Below, in pieces: positions 54,195 through 64,000 of a stretch of 64,000 bases of DNA; position 1 is the stretch's first letter, and each line of letters starts with the position of its first letter. The notes beneath the pieces were generated by a model. It had not been told where the DNA came from. It saw only the letters and a program-made list of their open reading frames with translations, and ran no database searches. Origin of the DNA: Climacium dendroides (taxonomy: Eukaryota > Streptophyta > Bryopsida > Hypnales > Climaciaceae); assembly GCA_950106755.1 (NCBI GenBank), contig OX467085.1:434001-498000 (forward strand), given 5' to 3'. Made by a program: the position numbers and the translations under genes.

Positions 54195-57100
54195 ACACCA
54201 AACCAATAAATTATATCGATTTGATGTGGAAACATGTCCGAAAACATAACACACAAGTTGAAAACCTTCAAAATAATTAGGATTCATAGAAAAATGAAGT
54301 TTAAGAGAACCCTATTGATTCCCCACAGTTCTTCAATTGAACTTGTTTTAAAATAAAAGACTCTAGAAATCATGTTGGATTTGATAGACACCAAACCAAT
54401 AAATTATATCGATTTGATGTGGAAACATGTCCGAAAACATAACACACAAGTTGCAAACCTTCAAAGTAATTAGGATTCATAGAAAAATGAAGTTTAAGAG
54501 AACCCTATTGATTCCCCACAGTTCTTCAATTGAACTTGTTTTAAAAAAAAGACTCTAGAAATCATGTTGGATTTGATAGACACCAAACCAATAAATTATA
54601 TCGATTTGACGTGGAAGCATGTCCGAAAACATAACACACAAGTTGCAAACCTTCAAAGTAATTAGGATTCATAGAAAAATGAAGTTTAAGAGAACCCTAT
54701 TGCTTCCCCACACTTCTTCAATTGAACTTGTTTTAAAATAAAGACTCTAGAAATCATGTTGGATTTGATAGACACCAAACCAATAAATTATATCGATTTG
54801 ACGTGGAAGCATGTCCGAAAACATAACACACAAGTTGGAAACCTTCAAAATAACTAGGATTCATAGAAAAATGAAGTTTAAGAGAACCCTATTGCTTCCC
54901 CACACTTCTTCAATTGAACTTGTTTTAAAATAAAGACTCTAGAAATCATGTTGGATTTGATAGACACCAAACCAATAAATTATATCGATTTGACGTGGAA
55001 GCATGTCCGAAAATATAACACACAAGTTGAAAACCTTCAAAATAATTAGGATTCATAGAAAAATGAAGTTTAAGGGAACCCTATTGATTCCCCACAGTTC
55101 TTCAATTGAACTTGTTTTAAAATAAAAGACTCTAGAAATCATGTTGGATTTGATAGACACCAAACCAATAAATTATATCGATTTGACGTGGAAGCATGTC
55201 CGAAAACATAACACACAAGTTGGAAACCTTCAAAATAACTAGGATTCATAGAAAAATGAAGTTTAAGAGAACCCTATTGCTTCCCCACACTTCTTCAATT
55301 GAACTTGTTTTAAAATAAAGACTCTAGAAATCATGTTGGATTTGATAGACACCAAAGCAATAAATTATATCGATTTGACGTGGAAGCATGTCCGAAAACA
55401 TAACACACAAGTTGAAAACCTTCAAAATAATTAGGATTCATAGAGAAATGAAGTTTAAGAGAACCCTGTTGATTCCCCACACTTCTTCAATTGAACTTGT
55501 TTTAAAAAAAAGACTCTAGAAATCATGTTGGATTTGATAGACACCAAAGCAATAAATTATATCGATTTGACGTGGAAGCATGTCCGAAAACATAACACAC
55601 AAGTTGGAAACCTTCAAAATAACTAGGATTCATAGAAAAATGAAGTTTAAGAGAACCCTATTGCTTCCCCACACTTCTTCAATTGAACTTGTTTAAAATA
55701 AAGACTCTAGAAATCATGTTGGATTTGATAGACACCAAACCAATAAATTATATCGATTTGACGTGGAAGCATGTCCGAAAATATAACACACAAGTTGAAA
55801 ACCTTCAAAATAATTAGGATTCATAGAAAAATGAAGTTTAAGGGAACCCTATTGATTCCCCACAGTTCTTCAATTGAACTTGTTTTAAAATAAAAGACTC
55901 TAGAAATCATGTTGGATTTGATAGACACCAAACCAATAAATTATATCGATTTGACGTGGAAGCATGTCCGAAAACATAACACACAAGTTGCAAACCTTCA
56001 AAATAATTAGGATTCATAGAAAAATGAAGTTTAAGAGAACCCTGTTGATTCCCCACACTTCTTCAATTGAACTTGTTTTAAAAAAAAGACTCTAGAAATC
56101 ATGTTGGATTTGATAGACACCAAAGCAATAAATTATATCGATTTGACGTGGAAGCATGTCCGAAAACATAACACACAAGTTGAAAACCTTCAAAATAACT
56201 AGGATTCATAGAAAAATGAAGTTTAAGAGAACCCTATTGCTTCCCCACACTTCTTCAATTGAACTTGTTTTAAAAAAAAGACTCTAGAAATCATGTTGGA
56301 TTTGATAGACACCAAACCAATAAATTATATCGATTTGATGTGGAAACATGTCCGAAAACATAACACACAAGTTGAAAACCTTCAAAATAATTAGGATTCA
56401 TAGAAAAATGAAGTTTAAGAGAACCCTATTGATTCCCCACAGTTCTTCAATTGAACTTGTTTTAAAATAAAAGACTCTAGAAATCATGTTGGATTTGATA
56501 GACACCAAACCAATAAATTATATCGATTTGACGTGGAAGCATGTCCGAAAACATAACACACAAGTTGCAAACCTTCAAAGTAATTAGGATTCATAGAAAA
56601 ATGAAGTTTAAGAGAACCCTATTGATTCCCCACAGTTCTTCAATTGAACTTGTTTTAAAAAAAAGACTCTAGAAATCATGTTGGATTTGATAGACACCAA
56701 ACCAATAAATTATATCGATTTGACGTGGAAGCATGTCCGAAAACATAACACACAAGTTGCAAACCTTCAAAGTAATTAGGATTCATAGAAAAATGAAGTT
56801 TAAGAGAACCCTATTGCTTCCCCACACTTCTTCAATTGAACTTGTTTTAAAATAAAGACTCTAGAAATCATGTTGGATTTGATAGACACCAAACCAATAA
56901 ATTATATCGATTTGACGTGGAAGCATGTCCGAAAACATAACACACAAGTTGGAAACCTTCAAAATAACTAGGATTCATAGAAAAATGAAGTTTAAGAGAA
57001 CCCTATTGCTTCCCCACACTTCTTCAATTGAACTTGTTTTAAAATAAAGACTCTAGAAATCATGTTGGATTTGATAGACACCAAACCAATAAATTATATC

Positions 57101-57270
57101 GATTTGACGTGGAAGCATGTCCGAAAATATAACACACAAGTTGAAAACCTTCAAAATAATTAGGATTCATAGAAAAATGAAGTTTAAGGGAACCCTATTG
57201 ATTCCCCACAGTTCTTCAATTGAACTTGTTTTAAAATAAAAGACTCTAGAAATCATGTTGGATTTGATAG
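54195..57270 (+). repeat. 11-monomer spacing (2114 bp) with five-monomer cassette
   Basis: The five monomers at 54195, 54388, 54580, 54772 and 54964 recur at 56309, 56502, 56694, 56886 and 57078. They are 'gatgtggaaacatg' (193 bp), 'caaagtaatt' with 'acagttc', 'caaagtaatt' with 'ttgcttcccc', 'aagttggaaacc', and 'gaaaatataac' with 'taagggaacc' (193 bp). In the first copy the second monomer also has 'gatgtggaaacatg', giving two in a row (54223 and 54416). Between the copies lie 'acaccaaagc' monomers at 55349, 55541 and 56117. The monomer at 55541 is the only 191-bp one I found, because the run after 'cttg' has lost one base. Confidence 0.9.
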
Positions 57271-60200
57271 ACACCAAACCAATAAATTATATCGATTTGA
57301 CGTGGAAGCATGTCCGAAAACATAACACACAAGTTGCAAACCTTCAAAATAATTAGGATTCATAGAAAAATGAAGTTTAAGAGAACCCTGTTGATTCCCC
57401 ACACTTCTTCAATTGAACTTGTTTTAAAAAAAAGACTCTAGAAATCATGTTGGATTTGATAGACACCAAAGCAATAAATTATATCGATTTGACGTGGAAG
57501 CATGTCCGAAAACATAACACACAAGTTGAAAACCTTCAAAATAATTAGGATTCATAGAGAAATGAAGTTTAAAAGAACCCTGTTGATTCCCCACACTTCT
57601 TCAATTGATCTTGCTTTCAAAAAAAGACTCTAGAAATCATGTTGGATTTGATAGACACCAAACCAATAAATTATATCGATTTGACGTGGAAGCATGTCCG
57701 AAAACATAACACACAAGTTGCAAACCTTCAAAATCATTAGGATTCATAGAAAAATGAAGTTTAAGAGAACCCTGTTGATTCCCCACACTTCTTCAATTGA
57801 ACTTGTTTTAAAAAAAAGACTCTAGAAATCATGTTGGATTTGATAGACACCAAACCAATAAATTATATCGATTTGACGTGGAAGCATGTCCGAAAACATA
57901 ACACACAAGTTGAAAACCTTCAAAATAATTAGGATTCATAGAAAAATGAAGTTTAAGGGAACCCTATTGATTCCCCACAGTTCTTCAATTGAACTTGTTT
58001 TAAAATAAAAGACTCTAGAAATCATGTTGGATTTGATAGACACCAAACCAATAAATTATATCGATTTGACGTGGAAGCATGTCCGAAAACATAACACACA
58101 AGTTGAAAACCTTCAAAATAACTAGGATTCATAGAAAAATGAAGTTTAAGAGAACCCTATTGCTTCCCCACACTTCTTCAATTGAACTTGTTTTAAAAAA
58201 AAGACTCTAGAAATCATGTTGGATTTGATAGACACCAAACCAATAAATTATATCGATTTGATGTGGAAACATGTCCGAAAACATAACACACAAGTTGAAA
58301 ACCTTCAAAATAATTAGGATTCATAGAAAAATGAAGTTTAAGAGAACCCTATTGATTCCCCACAGTTCTTCAATTGAACTTGTTTTAAAATAAAAGACTC
58401 TAGAAATCATGTTGGATTTGATAGACACCAAACCAATAAATTATATCGATTTGACGTGGAAGCATGTCCGAAAACATAACACACAAGTTGCAAACCTTCA
58501 AAGTAATTAGGATTCATAGAAAAATGAAGTTTAAGAGAACCCTATTGATTCCCCACAGTTCTTCAATTGAACTTGTTTTAAAAAAAAGACTCTAGAAATC
58601 ATGTTGGATTTGATAGACACCAAACCAATAAATTATATCGATTTGACGTGGAAGCATGTCCGAAAACATAACACACAAGTTGCAAACCTTCAAAGTAATT
58701 AGGATTCATAGAAAAATGAAGTTTAAGAGAACCCTATTGCTTCCCCACACTTCTTCAATTGAACTTGTTTTAAAATAAAGACTCTAGAAATCATGTTGGA
58801 TTTGATAGACACCAAACCAATAAATTATATCGATTTGACGTGGAAGCATGTCCGAAAACATAACACACAAGTTGCAAACCTTCAAAATAATTAGGATTCA
58901 TAGAAAAATGAAGTTTAAGAGAACCCTGTTGATTCCCCACACTTCTTCAATTGAACTTGTTTTAAAAAAAAGACTCTAGAAATCATGTTGGATTTGATAG
59001 ACACCAAACCAATAAATTATATCGATTTGACGTGGAAGCATGTCCGAAAACATAACACACAAGTTGCAAACCTTCAAAGTAATTAGGATTCATAGAAAAA
59101 TGAAGTTTAAGAGAACCCTATTGATTCCCCACAGTTCTTCAATTGAACTTGTTTTAAAAAAAAGACTCTAGAAATCATGTTGGATTTGATAGACACCAAA
59201 CCAATAAATTATATCGATTTGACGTGGAAGCATGTCCGAAAACATAACACACAAGTTGCAAACCTTCAAAGTAATTAGGATTCATAGAAAAATGAAGTTT
59301 AAGAGAACCCTATTGCTTCCCCACACTTCTTCAATTGAACTTGTTTTAAAATAAAGACTCTAGAAATCATGTTGGATTTGATAGACACCAAACCAATAAA
59401 TTATATCGATTTGACGTGGAAGCATGTCCGAAAACATAACACACAAGTTGCAAACCTTCAAAGTAATTAGGATTCATAGAAAAATGAAGTTTAAGAGAAC
59501 CCTATTGCTTCCCCACAGTTCTTCAATTGAACTTGTTTTAAAATAAAAGACTCTAGAAATCATGTTGGATTTGATAGACACCAAACCAATAAATTATATC
59601 GATTTGACGTGGAAGCATGTCCGAAAATATAACACACAAGTTGAAAACCTTCAAAATAATTAGGATTCATAGAAAAATGAAGTTTAAGGGAACCCTATTG
59701 ATTCCCCACAGTTCTTCAATTGAACTTGTTTTAAAATAAAAGACTCTAGAAATCATGTTGGATTTGATAGACACCAAACCAATAAATTATATCGATTTGA
59801 CGTGGAAGCATGTCCGAAAACATAACACACAAGTTGAAAACCTTCAAAATAACTAGGATTCATAGAAAAATGAAGTTTAAGAGAACCCTATTGATTCCCC
59901 ACACTTCTTCAATTGAACTTGTTTTAAGAAAAAGACTCTAGAAATCATGTTGGATTTGATAGACACCAAACCAATAAATTATATCGATTTGATGTGGAAA
60001 CATGTCCGAAAACATAACACACAAGTTGAAAACCTTCAAAATAACTTGGATTCATAGAAAAATGAAGTTTAAGAGAACCCTATTGCTTCCCCACACTTCT
60101 TCAATTGAACTTCTTTTAAAAAAAAGACTCTAGAAATCATGTTGGATTTGATAGACACCAAACCAATAAATTATATCGATTTGACGTGGAAGCATGTCCG

Positions 60201-60539
60201 AAAATATAACACACAAGTTGAAAACCTTCAAAATAATTAGGATTCATAGAAAAATGAAGTTTAAGGGAACCCTATTGATTCCCCACAGTTCTTCAATTGA
60301 ACTTGTTTTAAAATAAAAGACTCTAGAAATCATGTTGGATTTGATAGACACCAAACCAATAAATTATATCGATTTGACGTGGAAGCATGTCCGAAAACAT
60401 AACACACAAGTTGAAAACCTTCAAAATAACTAGGATTCATAGAAAAATGAAGTTTAAGAGAACCCTATTGCTTCCCCACACTTCTTCAATTGAACTTGTT
60501 TTAAAAAAAAGACTCTAGAAATCATGTTGGATTTGATAG
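57271..60539 (+). repeat. Shuffled fragments of the right-arm HORs
   Basis: Monomers 57271-58039 reproduce the last three members of the 1153-bp hexamer plus its first member ('ccctgttg', then 'acaccaaagc' with 'gatcttgctttc', then 'aaaatcattagg', then 'taagggaacc'). From 58232 the cassette restarts with 'gatgtggaaacatg' and 'caaagtaatt' monomers. 'caaagtaatt' is then used at 58425, 58617, 59001, 59193 and 59385, the densest run of this variant. The monomer at 59963 has 'gatgtggaaacatg' with 'aacttgg', a private change. Confidence 0.83.
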
Positions 60540-63500
60540 ACACCAAACCAATAAATTATATCGATTTGATGTGGAAACATGTCCGAAAACATAACACACA
60601 AGTTGAAAACCTTCAAAATAATTAGGATTCATAGAAAAATGAAGTTTAAGAGAACCCTATTGATTCCCCACAGTTCTTCAATTGAACTTGTTTTAAAATA
60701 AAAGACTCTAGAAATCATGTTGGATTTGATAGACACCAAACCAATAAATTATATCGATTTGACGTGGAAGCATGTCCGAAAACATAACACACAAGTTGCA
60801 AACCTTCAAAGTAATTAGGATTCATAGAAAAATGAAGTTTAAGAGAACCCTATTGATTCCCCACAGTTCTTCAATTGAACTTGTTTTAAAAAAAAGACTC
60901 TAGAAATCATGTTGGATTTGATAGACACCAAACCAATAAATTATATCGATTTGACGTGGAAGCATGTCCGAAAACATAACACACAAGTTGAAAACCTTCA
61001 AAATAACTAGGATTCATAGAAAAATGAGGTTTAAAAGAACCCTATTGATTCCTCACAGTTCTTCAATTGAACTTGTTTTAAAAAAAAGACTCTAGAAATC
61101 ATGTTGGATTTGATAGACACCAAACCAATAAATTATATCGATTTGACGTGGAAGCATGTCCGAAAACATAACACACAAGTTGAAAACCTTCAAAATAACT
61201 AGGATTCATAGAAAAATGAAGTTTAAGAGAACCCTATTGCTTCCCCACAGTTCTTCAATTGAACTTGTTTTAAAATAAAGACTCTAGAAATCATGTTGGA
61301 TTTGATAGACACCAAACCAATAAATTATATCGATTTGACGTGGAAGCATGTCCGAAAACATAACACACAAGTTGAAAACCTTCAAAATAACTAGGATTCA
61401 TAGAAAAATGAAGTTTAAGAGAACCCTATTGATTCCCCACACTTCTTCAATTGAACTTCTTTTAAAAAAAAGACTCTAGAAATCATGTTGGATTTGATAG
61501 ACACCAAACCAATAAATTATATCGATTTGACGTGGAAGCATGTCCGAAAACATAACACACAAGTTGAAAACCTTCAAAATAATTAGGATTCATAGAAAAA
61601 TGAAGTTTAAGGGAACCCTATTGATTCCCCACAGTTCTTCAATTGAACTTGTTTTAAAATAAAAGACTCTAGAAATCATGTTGGATTTGATAGACACCAA
61701 ACCAATAAATTATATCGATTTGACGTGGAAGCATGTCCGAAAACATAACACACAAGTTGAAAACCTTCAAAATAACTAGGATTCATAGAAAAATGAAGTT
61801 TAAGGGAACCCTATTGCTTCCCCACACTTCTTCAATTGAACTTGTTTTAAAAAAAAGACTCTAGAAATCATGTTGGATTTGATAGACACCAAACCAATAA
61901 ATTATATCGATTTGACGTGGAAACATGTCCGAAAACATAACACACAAGTTGAAAACCTTCAAAATAATTAGGATTCATAGAAAAATGAAGTTTAAGAGAA
62001 CCCTATTGATTCCCCACAGTTCTTCAATTGAACTTGTTTTAAAATAAAAGACTCTAGAAATCATGTTGGATTTGATAGACACCAAACCAATAAATTATAT
62101 CGATTTGACGTGGAAGCATGTCCGAAAACATAACACACAAGTTGCAAACCTTCAAAGTAATTAGGATTCATAGAAAAATGAAGTTTAAGAGAACCCTATT
62201 GATTCCCCACAGTTCTTCAATTGAACTTGTTTTAAAAAAAAGACTCTAGAAATCATGTTGGATTTGATAGACACCAAACCAATAAATTATATCGATTTGA
62301 CGTGGAAGCATGTCCGAAAACATAACACACAAGTTGAAAACCTTCAAAATAACTAGGATTCATAGAAAAATGAAGTTTAAGAGAACCCTATTGCTTCCCC
62401 ACACTTCTTCAATTGAACTTGTTTTAAAATAAAAGACTCTAGAAATCATGTTGGATTTGATAGACACCAAACCAATAAATTATATCGATTTGACGTGGAA
62501 GCATGTCCGAAAACATAACACACAAGTTGAAAACCTTCAAAATAACTAGGATTCATAGAAAAATGAAGTTTAAGAGAACCCTGTTGATTCCCCACACTTC
62601 TTCAATTGAACTTGTTTTAAAAAAAAGACTCTAGAAATCATGTTGGATTTGATAGACACCAAACCAATAAATTATATCGATTTGACGTGGAAGCATGTCC
62701 GAAAACATAACACACAAGTTGAAAACCTTCAAAATAATTAGGATTCATAGAAAAATGAAGTTTAAGGGAACCCTATTGATTCCCCACAGTTCTTCAATTG
62801 AACTTGTTTTAAAATAAAAGACTCTAGAAATCATGTTGGATTTGATAGACACCAAACCAATAAATTATATCGATTTGACGTGGAAGCATGTCCGAAAACA
62901 TAACACACAAGTTGAAAACCTTCAAAATAACTAGGATTCATAGAAAAATGAAGTTTAAGAGAACCCTATTGCTTCCCCACACTTCTTCAATTGAACTTGT
63001 TTTAAAAAAAAGACTCTAGAAATCATGTTGGATTTGATAGACACCAAACCAATAAATTATATCGATTTGATGTGGAAACATGTCCGAAAACATAACACAC
63101 AAGTTGAAAACCTTCAAAATAATTAGGATTCATAGAAAAATGAAGTTTAAGAGAACCCTATTGATTCCCCACAGTTCTTCAATTGAACTTGTTTTAAAAT
63201 AAAAGACTCTAGAAATCATGTTGGATTTGATAGACACCAAACCAATAAATTATATCGATTTGACGTGGAAGCATGTCCGAAAACATAACACACAAGTTGC
63301 AAACCTTCAAAGTAATTAGGATTCATAGAAAAATGAAGTTTAAGAGAACCCTATTGCTTCCCCACACTTCTTCAATTGAACTTGTTTTAAAATAAAGACT
63401 CTAGAAATCATGTTGGATTTGATAGACACCAAACCAATAAATTATATCGATTTGACGTGGAAGCATGTCCGAAAACATAACACACAAGTTGAAAACCTTC

Positions 63501-64000
63501 AAAATAACTAGGATTCATAGAAAAATGAAGTTTAAGAGAACCCTATTGCTTCCCCACACTTCTTCAATTGAACTTGTTTTAAAAAAAAGACTCTAGAAAT
63601 CATGTTGGATTTGATAGACACCAAACCAATAAATTATATCGATTTGATGTGGAAACATGTCCGAAAACATAACACACAAGTTGAAAACCTTCAAAATAAT
63701 TAGGATTCATAGAAAAATGAAGTTTAAGAGAACCCTATTGATTCCCCACAGTTCTTCAATTGAACTTGTTTTAAAATAAAAGACTCTAGAAATCATGTTG
63801 GATTTGATAGACACCAAACCAATAAATTATATCGATTTGACGTGGAAGCATGTCCGAAAACATAACACACAAGTTGCAAACCTTCAAAGTAATTAGGATT
63901 CATAGAAAAATGAAGTTTAAGAGAACCCTATTGATTCCCCACAGTTCTTCAATTGAACTTGTTTTAAAAAAAAGACTCTAGAAATCATGTTGGATTTGAT
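60540..64000 (+). repeat. Terminal satellite segment with cassette restarts; array continues
   Basis: 'gatgtggaaacatg' monomers start at 60540, 63041 and 63618, steps of 2501 bp (13 monomers) and 577 bp (3 monomers). The monomer at 61886 has 'gacgtggaaacatg', the only case I saw of the site-38 A without the site-31 T. 'taagggaacc' monomers occur near 61612, 61804 and 62764. The last monomer starts at 63811 and is cut at 64000, two bases short of its end, so the array almost certainly continues to the right. Confidence 0.88.

Larger units (their letters stand above)
1..64000 (+). repeat. Tandem satellite array, 192/193-bp monomer, 333 copies
   Basis: The window is a head-to-tail array of one AT-rich monomer. 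Monomer starts can be followed without a break, for example at 1, 194, 387, 579, 7694, 10577, 25559, 43621, 54003 and 63811. The final start at 63811 equals 1 + 332 x 192 + 66, which gives 333 monomers. Nearly all length variation comes from one A-rich tract near position 155-164, where 'aaaataaaag' (193 bp) alternates with 'aaaaaaaag' (192 bp). All copies share one orientation, and I saw no insertion of other DNA. Copies differ at only a few sites, so the array is young or actively homogenised. The known parallel is centromeric or heterochromatic satellite DNA of eukaryotes; which of these it is, and the species, cannot be read from the sequence. Confidence 0.99.

Noticed and set aside
1..64000. 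CRISPR array
   Set aside because: The period is regular, but there are no spacers. The 192-bp unit is contiguous and near-identical over its whole length, unlike short repeats separated by unique spacers.
1..64000. Tandem gene or protein-repeat array (192 bp = 64 codons, so frames could stay open)
   Set aside because: The 192-bp length would keep frame, but apart from two short chance frames every reading frame is closed within a monomer or so, the 193-bp forms shift frame, and variation does not favour third positions.
1..64000. Embedded transposon or retrotransposon fragment
   Set aside because: Monomer starts can be tracked at 192-193 bp steps throughout. The only length exceptions noted are single-base changes (near 46570 and 55690), leaving no room for an insertion.
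1..64000. Assembly artefact from a looped short sequence
   Set aside because: A simple loop would give one exact period. Here periods differ by zone (3, 4, 5, 6, 8, 11, 13, 15 and 24 monomers) and private variants are scattered, as in a real array. Local collapse or false duplication remains possible in the near-identical 15-mer and hexamer blocks.

Overview
The whole 64 kb window is one uninterrupted, head-to-tail satellite DNA array. The AT-rich monomer (about 32% GC in the first copy) is 192 bp long, with a common 193-bp form. If each monomer is taken to start at 'acaccaaacc', the window opens exactly on a monomer boundary and ends 2 bases short of another. It holds 333 monomers (333 x 192 + 66 extra bases), all in the same orientation. 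I see no gene, RNA gene, transposon, unrelated spacer or inversion, and the array probably runs past both ends.

Organism: the sequence says only eukaryote. A near-nucleosome-length monomer, tens of kilobases of pure repeat, and higher-order repeats (HORs) are typical of centromeric or pericentromeric satellites, and less often of subtelomeric or interstitial heterochromatin. I do not recognise the monomer. Its length does not fit human alpha satellite (about 171 bp), the Arabidopsis centromere repeat (about 178 bp) or the grass CentO/CentC repeats (about 155 bp). Plant or invertebrate origin is a guess.

Layout: monomers differ at roughly two dozen recurrent diagnostic sites, and combinations of these define haplotypes arranged in local HOR blocks. 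(1) 1-3.3 kb: an 11-monomer spacing plus a four-monomer cassette. (2) 3.66-7.69 kb: a clean 577-bp trimer nested in a 1154-bp hexamer. (3) 7.7-10.6 kb: mixed. (4) 10.6-16.9 kb: strictly 192-bp monomers in blocks of 4 to 7, each opened by one marker monomer. (5) 19.4-25.6 kb: a 15-mer of 2882 bp in about 2.1 copies. (6) 25.2-32.1 kb: a 12-monomer segment repeated at 24-monomer spacing (4610 bp), with an 8-mer spacing (1536 bp) inside it. (7) 32.9-40.9 kb: short 5-, 4-, 5- and 7-mer duplications. (8) 40.9-46.3 kb: mixed. (9) 46.3-50.0 kb: a 13-mer spacing of 2500 bp. (10) 50.35-54.2 kb: a clean hexamer of 1153 bp in 3.3 copies. (11) 54.2-64 kb: shuffled reuse of a five-monomer cassette.

There is no gene network here. 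The biology in the sequence is the evolution of the array: recent tandem duplication of multi-monomer blocks, conversion-like shuffling of variant sites, and regional homogenisation. A role in centromere or heterochromatin function is inference only. Positions inside the monomer are numbered 1-193 on the first monomer. Haplotypes were read by eye, so 'identical' means identical at the diagnostic sites compared.
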